Of a stretch of 64,000 nt of DNA, positions 8,748 to 17,694 are shown piece after piece. Position 1 is the stretch's first letter. Each line of letters begins with the position of its first letter. The notes below the pieces were generated by a model. It had not been told where the DNA came from, ran no database searches, and worked only from the letters and a program-made list of their open reading frames with translations. The translations under genes and the position numbers were made by a program. Origin of the DNA: Lactobacillus kimbladii (GTDB taxonomy: Bacteria > Bacillota > Bacilli > Lactobacillales > Lactobacillaceae). The stretch is taken from assembly GCF_014323605.1 (NCBI RefSeq), contig NZ_SCMB01000001.1, positions 248,001 through 312,000 on the forward strand. The letters are read 5' to 3'.

Positions 8748-9562
8748 CTACATATCTAACTTTTTATGAGCCGGTTTAAATTTATGGCTCTTAGTAATTG
8801 TGCCAATGTGATCATATTTAACTGTTGCGCGTTTAAATTGACTCAAATCTTCTGTCTTAATATAACCCACAACTAATTCACCATTTGGCACGTAGTTGTA
8901 TAGCGGATAATAATTTTTGTAGGTATCAGTGCCGTCAACCCTGAATTTTATTGGCATAGCCCAATCCAGAAACCTTTGTATTTACCTCGTGTTTTTCCAT
9001 CTTCCTTGAAGGTAACAGTACAGGTGGCATCTTCTTTATTACTATAAATGATATTTTCTTCGGTAAATGCGCGACCATATTCATTATCTAATTCTGTGTA
9101 ACCATTCCAGGCATTTGCCAATGAGCCAATATAATCATGGACTGTAGCATGACCTTTTTTAAACTTGTAGCCATAAGGTACATGACAATACTCTGCTGGA
9201 ATCATGTACTTTGTTTTTCCATCTCTGTTTTCAATATTGCTAATGAAATAACGTTTACCAGCAATTGTTCCGGCACCTACAAAAATATCCCAGTCATCAA
9301 CTCCTAGGTCAGATTTAGTTCCTGTCCTTTTATGTGATTTAAGATAGCGATACGCCTCAACATTATTGCCAGGAACAAAGCTTGCATACCACTTTCTTGC
9401 TTTAATACAATGAGTGCCATGTTTTTTAGAGAGATTCTGTAACTTATTAAAATCCTTTGTCGTTGCAACTGGTAGAGACGGTAGCGGCTTGGCAGCAACC
9501 GAATGAGAATTCAAGCCAACTAGCGCGTAATTTAGACAACATAAAATTATAAGATTATTGAT
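8748..9562 (-). pseudogene. Broken gene for a secreted Lactobacillus protein of unknown function
   Basis: Two reading frames that overlap by 10 bases (8948-8957) look like one gene split by a one-base frameshift. The first encodes about 188 residues ending in KGFWIGLCQ. The second encodes 69 residues beginning in the shifted frame at AMPIKFRVDG and ending in KPAHKKLDM. Upstream of the apparent TTG start (9514) the same frame continues to a stop at 9563-9565 and encodes a hydrophobic NLIILCCLNYALVGL stretch followed by SHSVAAK, which looks like a signal peptide, but no normal start codon precedes it. So both the 5' end and the middle seem damaged. The C-terminal part (YNYVPNGELVVGYIKTEDL) resembles cell-surface SH3/SLAP-like modules. 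I do not recognise a catalytic domain. Confidence 0.65.
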
Positions 9563-9699
9563 TTATTTAAACTTATTTAAGACAAAATTTTATACATAAA
9601 AGTAGTTTATAAATGTTATCATAACAACTTTAAAAGCTGCTTTATTTTTACATCATACAGGAAAAAGAAACATAGCCATAATTATCCGCTATAAAACTA

Positions 9700-9772
9700 A
9701 GCCACTTCCCAGATTTGAACTGAGGACCTCCTCCTTACCACGGCGGTGCTCTGCCTCCTGAGCTAAAGTGGC
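9700..9772 (-). tRNA. tRNA-Thr (anticodon GGT)
   Basis: A 73-base cloverleaf reads on the minus strand: 7-bp acceptor stem GCCACTT/AAGTGGC, D-arm GCTC/GAGC, T-arm with loop TTCAAAT, discriminator T, and no encoded CCA. The anticodon loop is GTGGTAA, giving GGT for threonine ACC/ACU codons. The anticodon stem CCGCC/GGAGG has a central G-A mismatch. It is a single gene between a pseudogene and a ybjQ-like gene. Confidence 0.9.
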
Positions 9773-9835
9773 AAATTAACAATAATAAAAAAGCATCCAT
9801 CTCTTATAGAGCGAATACTTCAAATAATACTATAT

Positions 9836-10174
9836 CTATTCGTTGTCTGCAATAAATCTTACGGCAGTACCATAAGCAACAACAGATTGCATGTCTCCAC
9901 CAATCGAACCAGAATCAAAGCGCATCATTACGATTGCATCTGCTCCTTCATCTTCAGCACTTTTTCGCAATCTACTCAATGCCTGACTGCGTGAATCTTC
10001 AAGCATTTTAGTATAACTGTGAATTTCTCCGCCAACCATTGATTTAAGACTAGCTCCAAAATCCTTAACCAAATTTTTAGACTGAGTTGTTAAACCAAAC
10101 ACTTCACCAATAATTTCATATTTTTTACCAGGTATATTTTCGGTAGTTGTTACTAAAATTTCTCTGTGAGCCAT
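9836..10174 (-). CDS. YbjQ/UPF0145-family protein
   Basis: A 112-residue small soluble protein. It begins with [25 protein letters not shown], then has a charged helix with [13 protein letters not shown], then [16 protein letters not shown] and [10 protein letters not shown]. This is the pattern of the YbjQ family (sometimes called putative heavy-metal-binding), which forms oligomers; no biochemical role is settled. I choose the ATG at 10174 because AGGA lies 5 bases before it. The frame is open eight codons further upstream to a TTG without a ribosome site. Confidence 0.88.
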   Translation of the reverse strand: MAHREILVTTTENIPGKKYEIIGEVFGLTTQSKNLVKDFGASLKSMVGGEIHSYTKMLEDSRSQALSRLRKSAEDEGADAIVMMRFDSGSIGGDMQSVVAYGTAVRFIADNE

Positions 10175-10244
10175 TTTTTTCCTATTAACGTATATCAATA
10201 TATATCTTACTAATTTAATAGTATGAATTCACCGCATTTTTTTG

Positions 10245-10640
10245 TCAAATCAGAGTTACTATTTTAGCAGCTATTTCAGGTGGCATTAAATTAATCTTTG
10301 GCAGCTCTTTAGCTGCTATCCATTCTGGTTGATAAACATTATTGCTGCTCGAGCGCCCTTTTTCTTCACCACTGATTTTAGGTGCAGTTATATATGGAAT
10401 TTTAGCATAAAAAATTTCCTCATCCTCTTTTCCTTCATATTTAAAAAAATGTATCAGATCAGTTGGTCTTAGCTGAATATTTAACTCTTCCTCAATTTCT
10501 CTGATTGCAGTTTCAACTGGAGTTTCATGTCCTTTAGCTCCACCACCAGGTATTACCCAGTAGTTACGACCATTTTTAAATCTGTGGATTAATAAAACAT
10601 CCTTATTTTCTTTATTATAAAGTATTACGCGTGCACGCAT
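10245..10640 (-). CDS. Nudix hydrolase
   Basis: A 131-residue protein with a clear Nudix box at about residues 32-54: GGGAKGHETPVETAIREIEEEL, in which the REIEEE glutamates bind the catalytic metal. The family cleaves nucleoside diphosphates linked to another moiety. Substrate cannot be assigned; the FKNGRNYWVIPGGG lead-in resembles the MutT-like housecleaning group. AGGAGG lies 6 bases before the ATG. It lies on the same strand as tyrS but follows a strong terminator, so it is probably transcribed separately. Confidence 0.9.
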   Translation of the reverse strand: MRARVILYNKENKDVLLIHRFKNGRNYWVIPGGGAKGHETPVETAIREIEEELNIQLRPTDLIHFFKYEGKEDEEIFYAKIPYITAPKISGEEKGRSSSNNVYQPEWIAAKELPKINLMPPEIAAKIVTLI

Positions 10641-10698
10641 TTTTATCCTCCTAAATTAAAAAATGATGTGTTTCTTATTATACTCTCTTAATTGGAGT

Positions 10699-10737
10699 TA
10701 AAAAAGGGCAGTTGCGAAAATAGCAACTGCCTCTTTT
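10699..10737 (-). terminator. Terminator after tyrS
   Basis: A perfect 9-bp GC-rich stem (10707-10715 with 10723-10731), 7-base loop, and a T-tract on the minus strand from the A-run at 10700-10705. The plus strand also has CTCTTTT after it. Confidence 0.85.
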
Positions 10738-10740
10738 AGA

Positions 10741-12006
10741 TTAATCTTTAATTGTAACTAAAGTGTATTTTCTTTTACCTTTTCTAATAATGACATATTT
10801 ACCATCAAATGCCTTAGAAGGATCAACTTCAAAATCTACCGACTGCTCACGGTCTCCGTTCACATAAATTGCTCCATTAGTCACATCTTCTCGAGCCTGG
10901 CGCTTAGAGGGTTCGATTTTGGTGTCAACCAAGAAGTCTACAATATTTTTGTTCTGAGATGTTGATTCGGCTGCAGGTGCACTCTTTAAGCCCTGCTTAA
11001 TCTGCTTAACTGACAGATTTTTAATATCTCCGGAAAACAAACCATCTGTGATCATTTCTGCTTCTTTTAAGCCTGCTTCTCCGTGAACGAATTTTGTTAC
11101 TTCTCTAGCTAATGTCTTTTGCGCTGTCCGCTTCCACGGTTCAGCTTTTACTTGCTCCGCTAGATCATCAATTTCTTCATGACTAAGGAAAGTAAAGTAC
11201 TTCAAGTACTTAACAACGTCACGATCATCCTGATTGATCCAGAATTGGTAAAATTCATAAGGACTGGTCTTTTCTGGGTCAAGCCAAACTGCACCACCAG
11301 CTGATTTACCAAATTTAGTGCCATCGGCTTTTAGCATTAATGGAATAGTCAAACCAAAGGCCTGTCTGTCTGATCCCATTAATTTATGGATCAAATCAAT
11401 TCCTGCTGTGATATTGCCCCATTGATCGCTACCACCAATTTGCATTTGAACACCATAATTTTTATTTAACTGGTAGAAATCAATGGCCTGTAAAATCTGG
11501 TATGAAAACTCGGTAAATGAAATACCATTTTCCAGGCGACTGGCAACCACGTCTTTATTGATCATATTATTAACTTGGAAGTGCTTGCCGTATTCACGCA
11601 AGAATTCAATTAAACTTAATTTATCAAGCCACTCTGCGTTGTTAACAATTTGAAAGTTATCAGTTCCAAACAATTTTTCCATTTGCTTAGTCAGAGCAAG
11701 TTCATTTTCGTGTAATTTTTCTGCACTAAGGAGCACTCTCTCTGACTTACGTCCAGAGGGGTCACCAATTGTTCCTGTGCCGCCACCTATAACGATCACA
11801 GGGTGATATCCAGCCAGCTGAAACCTTTTTAAAATCATAAAGGGAATAAGATGACCGATATGCAGTGAATCACCAGTGGGATCAGTGCCGCAATAAAGGG
11901 CTATGTCATCGTGGTCTTGCAAATATTTGGTCAGTCCTGCTTCATCAGTCTGCTGGTTAATCGCTCCACGCCATTTTAAGTCTGCTAAAATATCAAAGTT
12001 TGCCAT
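10741..12006 (-). CDS. tyrS: Tyrosyl-tRNA synthetase
   Basis: A 421-residue class I synthetase that charges tRNA-Tyr in the cytoplasm. Seen: LYCGTDPTGDSLHIGHLIPF with the HIGH motif near residue 47, the tyrosine-binding YQILQAIDFYQLN segment, QIGGSDQWGNITAG, and the KFGKS version of the KMSKS loop near residue 232. The C-terminal S4-like RNA-binding domain runs from about residue 355 (PSKRQAREDVTNGAIYVNG). Length is normal. The ATG at 12006 is preceded by GGAGG. Expression is controlled by the tyrosine T-box leader directly upstream. Confidence 0.97.
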   Translation of the reverse strand: MANFDILADLKWRGAINQQTDEAGLTKYLQDHDDIALYCGTDPTGDSLHIGHLIPFMILKRFQLAGYHPVIVIGGGTGTIGDPSGRKSERVLLSAEKLHENELALTKQMEKLFGTDNFQIVNNAEWLDKLSLIEFLREYGKHFQVNNMINKDVVASRLENGISFTEFSYQILQAIDFYQLNKNYGVQMQIGGSDQWGNITAGIDLIHKLMGSDRQAFGLTIPLMLKADGTKFGKSAGGAVWLDPEKTSPYEFYQFWINQDDRDVVKYLKYFTFLSHEEIDDLAEQVKAEPWKRTAQKTLAREVTKFVHGEAGLKEAEMITDGLFSGDIKNLSVKQIKQGLKSAPAAESTSQNKNIVDFLVDTKIEPSKRQAREDVTNGAIYVNGDREQSVDFEVDPSKAFDGKYVIIRKGKRKYTLVTIKD

Positions 12007-12020
12007 CTTTTTCCTCCAAT

Positions 12021-12225
12021 AAAAAATCCCTAGATTCGTTTAAGAATCTAGGGACGACTAAATACTTTTTTCAGCCGTGGTACCACCCACGTTCGCACTT
12101 CAATGACAAGTGCCTTAATTACGGTCTTTATGGGAACCACCCAACTCGTATTTCGCTACTCTTGACCTGTCTAGCTCACACTAACCGCTAGTTCTCTGAA
12201 CGCTGAATCAAGGTGCTACTTAAAA
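12021..12225 (-). promoter_or_regulatory. T-box riboswitch leader of tyrS
   Basis: The minus-strand leader carries the conserved T-box core TGGGTGGTACCACGG (12075-12089), which pairs with the uncharged tRNA 3' end. It ends in a terminator with a 10-bp perfect stem (12044-12053 with 12028-12037) and T6, just before the tyrS ribosome site. An early AGAGAACTAGCGGTTAGTG segment fits the start of Stem I. A TAC codon within GCGAAATACGAG is the likely specifier, matching tyrosine. A TATAAT -10 lies at 12229-12234; no clear -35 is seen. Confidence 0.92.
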
Positions 12226-12276
12226 TTTATTATAATGATAATACTCATTTTTTCTTAATAAGTCAACACAATTTTA

Positions 12277-15249
12277 TTACTTATAGAAGCCTTTAATCTT
12301 TAAGCCATATGCTTTACCTGCTGTCATATCATATTGAATAGCCTCATAATCGGCTAAAACTTCCTGCTGCTTCTTGGTCAAGTATTTCGGTTCTATTACT
12401 TGTCCTTGCCTTCCAATTAACTCGAAGCCTTTATCACCTTTAAAGTTAATAGTAATTGCGGGTAATCTTTTATGAACTTCTGTTAACAGAGCCTGGTAAG
12501 GAGTAACTTTCGAATCAGTCTGTTCCAGCATCATAGCAATAAAGTCACTCGAGCTGACGAAGTTATTAGCCCTACGCGGCAACCTAGTCTTAGCACCATG
12601 TTGACGAGCATACTTGTTTGAGTAAATAAAGTAGCGCGTTGAATGCATTTGTACCGGATACTTAGCAGTATAGTTTTGAGAAATAATGCTTGGATAGTGA
12701 TCGCCATAAAAGACTAGAGTAATAGGCTTTTGAATTTTATCAATCTGCTTGATAAATTGCTCAACTGCCTTGTCAGTATATTGCGTACCCTTGACATAGG
12801 TAGCCATTTGATCACGTACTGCTGGAGACTTGAACAACTCTCCCGAAATCTTACCCATGTATTCGTTGTTGGGGTACCAGTTATTGTATGGCATGTGGTT
12901 TTGAATTGATATCAGGTTGATAAACTGGCCGCCATTACGTGAATTGATTTCTTTTAGTCCGTTGGCGTAGGTAGTGAAGTCAGAGTTATAACCGCTCTTA
13001 CCTAGCTTCTTTTGGTCAATAATTTTATATTTTGAACCAACATAGATAAACTTATCAAACTTAAATCTATGGTAGTCTTCCTGTCTTGAGTAATAAGTAC
13101 CAATAAATGGGTGGACTGCAGATTTATAATCAAAGTTCATCCCTATTGTTGGGTAGAAGTCATAATTTGGCACAATCTGAACGTAAGGGGTCAAAGTAGA
13201 CTTGAACATACCCATATTCAAACCAGTTAAGGTTTCCCATTCCATGTTGGCAGTACCACCACCATAACCAGCACTCAACATATTACCGTAGGTTGAGCGT
13301 GACTTCATCGACTGGATAAATTTAACTGGATTTGGAACATCACGATCGAATCTAATCGTAGGGAAGGTGCTTGGATCAACAAAACTTTCACTCAAATTAA
13401 AGACAATAGTTTGATCTTTAAGAGTATTTTTGCGTTTCTTATTTATCCTAGCAGCAACTTTTTCATATTTATTATTTAACTGCTTAATACTTGTTTCCGA
13501 ATATCCCTCAGGCTGATCCATAATTTGCAAATCAATATAATTCAAGAAATTAAGTACAGGACCATTTACCTGAATATCACGTTCTGGATTACGGAACCTT
13601 TGCTTATTATCAAAACCACGATTGATATGATAGATAACTCCGCCGTCATGGTTAAAGCGCAATGGCGTTACAAATAATAATAAGCTTAAAAGTGCCCAAA
13701 TACCACGTCTCTTCCATGATCCGCGCTTTTTAACAGGGAATTTTAACTCTAAGAAAATATCAAGAGCAATAACTACAACGAGTGCAACTAAAATCACAAT
13801 GACAGTAGTCTTACCGATCATTGGAATTAATGTTTTCCAATTGACAATTTCACTGAGCTCAGTCGGATAAATTGGCTCTCCACGCAAAATCAGCTTAATC
13901 TTATTAGCAACAGCCCAACCGATCGCAATCAAACTGACTAAAATGTTAGAAGTCCAGTATCGTGTAGTTACAAAGTAAAAGATGGAGAACAACGCATCAA
14001 GAAAGATAGTTGTTAAAATCATGGCAAAGAATTTAGTTCCTAGAAGATAAACTATCGCATTAATTGTAGAAGCTGTACTTATTTGAATTCGTAAGTTATC
14101 AGATTCAATTAAGAAAGAACCAAAACTTAGAATGTAGAACCAGGCCCAAGTAAGCAAATTTACTCTATTAGTAACTATAAACTTGGTAAAGAGTGCCCAT
14201 ACTTTTTCACATATCTTAGCTAAATCAGGTTCGTTATCTAAATAATTAATCATTTTTGCAAACGGATTGATTTGGAACAAATAGCGATCAAGTAACTGGT
14301 ACCAAACAATCACAATTAATAACATAATAACAAGCAAAACCAACTTGCTAACTATTGAGGAGTCAGTGAACTGAAACGCTCTCATAAACCTCGGAGAAAT
14401 GGGTGCATCCATGATCATGATTACTGGGATAAAATAGCGCATTTGCTTTTTATTAAAAGTCATAATAACTTTTTTAAATAATAAGAAAACAGCTACTACC
14501 AGTAAAAACATGAACGGAGAGGAAGGATTATTTAAGAACTCTCTGTTCCAGTCACCACCCCCGTTGCCAGAAATAATTTGTGACCAGTAAACAGCATCGA
14601 ACCCAGAAACACCGATTATCACAATGAAGAAAGAAAGAAAACCGCTAATTAAAGATATGATGAGCAATTTTTTGCCAATATGGACATTAGCTAAAAACAT
14701 GCCCCAGGCAAAAAATAAAACCAAGTAAAGACCGTATAGCGAATATTGAAATGACAGGTTGCCAGCACTTAAAGAAAAGCCGAGCAGAGTTAATAAGCTC
14801 AACACCAAGAGGTTTTGCTTAATTGTCAACTTATGCAAAAAATCATACAAATGTGGCTGAATCAGCAAGCAGAAAATCAAACCAGAAAACAAAACGGATG
14901 TACTGGTAATGATCGGAAACAGCATGCCCCATACACGCCACATGTTAAAGCGGGTAGGAACTATAAAGAAAAATAAAATGTAATAGACAATCAGAGTCAC
15001 ACTGCCTAACAACCAGTATTTCAAACTTTCGCTAATAATTTGTTTTTTCTTACTATAAACAGCACCAAATATCATAGGAACAATCATTAAAGTCGCATTA
15101 TGCAACATATTTGGCATAAAACGAACAAATGAAAAATTTGCTCTGGCAGCAATTCCTTTCAAGTTGAACATTTGGATCAGCATGAACAGAGATGCTACCA
15201 GCAGACAGATTATCTGGATAGCTTTTAAAGATTTTTTATTTTTATTCAT
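12277..15249 (-). CDS. Large LtaS/sulfatase-family phosphoglycerol transferase with extra membrane domain
   Basis: A 990-residue membrane protein. The C-terminal third is an extracellular alkaline-phosphatase-fold domain of the lipoteichoic acid synthase type: NLSESFVDPSTFP (metal glutamate), SAGYGGGTANMEWETLTG (candidate nucleophile Thr) and VFYGDHYPS (metal Asp and His). The family moves glycerol phosphate from phosphatidylglycerol onto a growing polymer. It is much longer than ordinary LtaS (about 650 residues, five membrane segments). The first ~350 residues hold roughly ten hydrophobic segments that look like an acyltransferase-3-type or flippase-like membrane domain, and a second membrane block precedes the catalytic domain. 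I use the ATG at 15249. The frame is open to a GTG at 15270, but AGGAAA overlaps that codon. It is 35 bases downstream of the plsY remnant. Confidence 0.85.
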   Translation of the reverse strand: MNKNKKSLKAIQIICLLVASLFMLIQMFNLKGIAARANFSFVRFMPNMLHNATLMIVPMIFGAVYSKKKQIISESLKYWLLGSVTLIVYYILFFFIVPTRFNMWRVWGMLFPIITSTSVLFSGLIFCLLIQPHLYDFLHKLTIKQNLLVLSLLTLLGFSLSAGNLSFQYSLYGLYLVLFFAWGMFLANVHIGKKLLIISLISGFLSFFIVIIGVSGFDAVYWSQIISGNGGGDWNREFLNNPSSPFMFLLVVAVFLLFKKVIMTFNKKQMRYFIPVIMIMDAPISPRFMRAFQFTDSSIVSKLVLLVIMLLIVIVWYQLLDRYLFQINPFAKMINYLDNEPDLAKICEKVWALFTKFIVTNRVNLLTWAWFYILSFGSFLIESDNLRIQISTASTINAIVYLLGTKFFAMILTTIFLDALFSIFYFVTTRYWTSNILVSLIAIGWAVANKIKLILRGEPIYPTELSEIVNWKTLIPMIGKTTVIVILVALVVVIALDIFLELKFPVKKRGSWKRRGIWALLSLLLFVTPLRFNHDGGVIYHINRGFDNKQRFRNPERDIQVNGPVLNFLNYIDLQIMDQPEGYSETSIKQLNNKYEKVAARINKKRKNTLKDQTIVFNLSESFVDPSTFPTIRFDRDVPNPVKFIQSMKSRSTYGNMLSAGYGGGTANMEWETLTGLNMGMFKSTLTPYVQIVPNYDFYPTIGMNFDYKSAVHPFIGTYYSRQEDYHRFKFDKFIYVGSKYKIIDQKKLGKSGYNSDFTTYANGLKEINSRNGGQFINLISIQNHMPYNNWYPNNEYMGKISGELFKSPAVRDQMATYVKGTQYTDKAVEQFIKQIDKIQKPITLVFYGDHYPSIISQNYTAKYPVQMHSTRYFIYSNKYARQHGAKTRLPRRANNFVSSSDFIAMMLEQTDSKVTPYQALLTEVHKRLPAITINFKGDKGFELIGRQGQVIEPKYLTKKQQEVLADYEAIQYDMTAGKAYGLKIKGFYK

Positions 15250-15284
15250 ATTTCCAATTATTTTCCTCACTAAAAATGATGCTA

Positions 15285-15901
15285 TTAGTTATCGCGCTTA
15301 ATACCCAACTTTTTCTTAATTGAGTATAAAACATCAAACTTTTTTCCTTTTCCGACAAAAAAGTCACGAAGATCATATCTAAATTTATAGACCATAATCA
15401 ACGTCATAATCAATAATACGATTCTGGCTTCCTGAGTCGTTAAAAATTCATATAAACTGAACAATATTATAAAAACTATTGGTGGAACCGTCAAATTTTG
15501 TAATACTATTAACAAGAAAAAAGCAATTAACAGTGTCACTGCAGCTACTGGTGTATCATATAGTGCTGCTACTATCACAGCAATCGTTACACCTTTACCA
15601 CCATGAAAATGTTTCCAAAGAGGAAAACAGTGGCCTAGCATTAATCCTAACCCAGCATATAACAAAGCAATACTGTCTGAAAAAAAACAGTGTACTATTA
15701 AAATGCAAATAAGAGTTTTTAGTATATCGCCAAGACAAGTCAATATTCCCCATTTTTTCCAAAAACTGCTCCGACATTTGCAGTTCCCGGATTACCTGAC
15801 CCCACTTTTGTAGGATCTTGATTCAGGGCAAAACGACAAATCAACACTGCAGTGAGAAGACAACCAAACCCATATCCAATAATGATTGACCACAAACGCA
15901 T
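15285..15901 (-). pseudogene. Frameshifted PlsY-type glycerol-3-phosphate acyltransferase
   Basis: Two frames together spell a PlsY membrane protein of about 205 residues. The first (15740-15901) encodes LLTAVLICRF and VGSGNPGTANVGAVFG, matching the family's conserved SGNxGxTN loop, then ends early. The second (from 15743 down) continues with LTCLGDILKTL, GLMLGHCFPLWKHFHGGKG (the GGKG motif) and a C-terminal membrane part. Adding one A to the A6 run at 15753-15758 joins them as GKKWGILTCLGD. PlsY makes lysophosphatidic acid from acyl phosphate at the membrane. The ATG is 3 bases after the LCP gene stop, so it was part of that operon. A sequencing error or slippage in the A-run remains possible. 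Confidence 0.8.
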
Positions 15902-15903
15902 TA

Positions 15904-17025
15904 TCAATAGTCACCTTCTTCCTGATAACTTTGATCTTGATAATCCTCATATATGTGATATTCTTGACTATCAGGGTTTTTAAAACTGAAGCCATCAACT
16001 TTATTACGCTTATTCTGATAAGTTTCATTATTATTTATAAATGTTTCGGGTAAACCAAGTTCTGATCGTAAGTAATCTGATACTCGTTGTAATTCTTTAG
16101 TAGATTGCACTTGATAAGAAGAACCATCAATTGTAGCATTGTGCCCATGAAGATAATCGCTTTTCACATCTTTAGTGGAATCACGATAATTGAAGGCAAT
16201 CTGACGCAATGCATCAAAGGGTAAATTAGTTTTAAGATTCCCAGAAACTGACGATAATACTGAATCCAAGCGAGTTAAAGTATTAATTGAAACTGCCTTT
16301 TTTATAATAGTAGTAATCACTTGACGTTGGCGCTTTTGACGACCATAATCACCTTCTGGATCATCATAACGCATTCGTGAATACGCCAAAGCACCACCGC
16401 CACCCATGTGAGTCAGCTGATTTTTTTTAAAAATGTAGCCACCATATTCAAAACTCATAGTAGGTCTAATATTAATACCACCAACATAACGGATTAGACT
16501 CATAATACCCTTCATATTTACCAAAACATAGTACTTAATTGGTACATTTACTAATTTAGACACGCTTGCCATCGACATGGCAGCCCCACCAACAGGATAA
16601 GCAGCATTTATTTTTTTAACTTGAAATTGTTCGGCACCAACCATTTGAGCCATAGTGTCTCGTGGAACTGACATTAAGGTATAGCGTTTCTTTTGGGGAT
16701 TAACAACGACAATAATAATGGTGTCAGTGTTGCCTATCTTCTCTTTACGGTCAAGTGCTCCAGTATCGCTGCCCATTAACAACACCGCAAATTTTTTCTT
16801 ACCGTTGAATTCACCTTTTATAATCCGCACGCTGTTTTTAGCGTCATACGCGTCATCAACCGTATCTTTTGTACGAAAATAAATATATGCTGAATACACA
16901 CAAACAGCCGAAGCTAAAAGCGCTATAAGACATGATAACCATGCTAAAATACGTCTTTTTTTATGGTAATCTTTTGCATGTAATTCAACTCGACTTTTAT
17001 TCAGATGATTATCGTTGTGATCCAT
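15904..17025 (-). CDS. LytR-CpsA-Psr (LCP) family wall-polymer ligase
   Basis: A 373-residue protein with a short cytoplasmic N-terminus, one membrane segment at about residues 28-50, and an extracellular LCP domain. Seen: VLLMGSDTGALDRKEKIGNTDTIIIVVVNPQ, SVPRDTMAQM, the VNMKGIMSLIRYVGGI segment, and RMRYDDPEGDYGRQKRQRQVI, whose arginines bind the pyrophosphate of the polyprenyl-linked donor. The family transfers wall teichoic acid or polysaccharide onto peptidoglycan. The C-terminal tail is rich in Tyr, Gln and Glu. It heads a group with the plsY remnant and the LtaS-like gene, all on envelope polymers. A paralog lies at 41009-42193. Confidence 0.93.
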   Translation of the reverse strand: MDHNDNHLNKSRVELHAKDYHKKRRILAWLSCLIALLASAVCVYSAYIYFRTKDTVDDAYDAKNSVRIIKGEFNGKKKFAVLLMGSDTGALDRKEKIGNTDTIIIVVVNPQKKRYTLMSVPRDTMAQMVGAEQFQVKKINAAYPVGGAAMSMASVSKLVNVPIKYYVLVNMKGIMSLIRYVGGINIRPTMSFEYGGYIFKKNQLTHMGGGGALAYSRMRYDDPEGDYGRQKRQRQVITTIIKKAVSINTLTRLDSVLSSVSGNLKTNLPFDALRQIAFNYRDSTKDVKSDYLHGHNATIDGSSYQVQSTKELQRVSDYLRSELGLPETFINNNETYQNKRNKVDGFSFKNPDSQEYHIYEDYQDQSYQEEGDY

Positions 17026-17071
17026 AACTTTTTACTTGCCCAAATTTTAATTACAATGAGTACATTATAAC

Positions 17072-17098
17072 AAAAAAAACAAACCATTGCTGGTTTGT
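17072..17098 (-). terminator. Terminator after the mutarotase-like gene
   Basis: An 8-bp stem (17091-17098 with 17079-17086) and a T8 tract on the minus strand. A TATAAT at 17064-17069 immediately after it may be the -10 of the LCP gene. Confidence 0.7.
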
Positions 17099-17127
17099 CT
17101 ATTTTATCTTATAAAATCATTAATTAT

Positions 17128-17694
17128 TTAGCTCAAGGCTAGGGTTAATCTTAGATCTTCATCACTGTCACTAGCTAGTGTAGCAGCATTATAAGCAGCA
17201 CTAATCTGATTGCTTTCAGCCGTTAAAGTTAAATTAGGAGAAGCTACAGTTAAATTAGTTTTATCTTTATTTAACACTATTTCGTTAGCATTAGTATTCA
17301 CTTTCCAGCCTGAAAAAACTGGAATCACGAATTTTACTGAAAACGGCATATCTTTATGAGAATTATTTTTCAGGTAAAATTTAATATCAATTCCACTTCC
17401 CTCTAGTGCGTACGTTAATATTCCTTCAAAGTGAAACGGGAACCTTTTATAACTAGATTTGTCATCAATCAAAGCCAAACTAACACGTGAATCTCCCTTG
17501 TCTACAACTGTCCATGGCAGGATATCTGCTAGATTTTCCTTCTGCTCGGCTCCTCTAAAAATAACTTCTAATGCTTTTTGCGTAGCAGCATCTTTAAAAT
17601 AATCAATTTGACTATTTTGGGCAACAAAGTTAACCACCTTAGCTCCCTTTTCAGAAACAGCAACACGCAAAATAGAACTTTCAATTGTTTGCAT
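17128..17694 (-). CDS. Galactose-mutarotase-like fold protein, short, function unknown
   Basis: A 188-residue protein. The segment SSYKRFPFHFEGILTYALEGSGIDIKFYLKNNSHKDMPFSVKFVIPVF (written here in outline: FPFHFEG, LTYALEG, KFYLKNN, MPFSVKF) follows the order seen in aldose-1-epimerase-like beta-sandwich proteins. It is much shorter than a true epimerase (about 290-340 residues), and I see neither the catalytic His pair nor the C-terminal Glu, so enzyme activity is doubtful. No signal peptide. It lies between the HicB gene and the LCP operon with its own terminator. The fold assignment is an inference from pattern. Confidence 0.55.
   Translation of the reverse strand: MQTIESSILRVAVSEKGAKVVNFVAQNSQIDYFKDAATQKALEVIFRGAEQKENLADILPWTVVDKGDSRVSLALIDDKSSYKRFPFHFEGILTYALEGSGIDIKFYLKNNSHKDMPFSVKFVIPVFSGWKVNTNANEIVLNKDKTNLTVASPNLTLTAESNQISAAYNAATLASDSDEDLRLTLALS

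Noticed and set aside
12000-12191. A 63-codon plus-strand open frame
   Set aside because: It lies antisense to the tyrS T-box leader, has no ribosome site and no protein-like composition.
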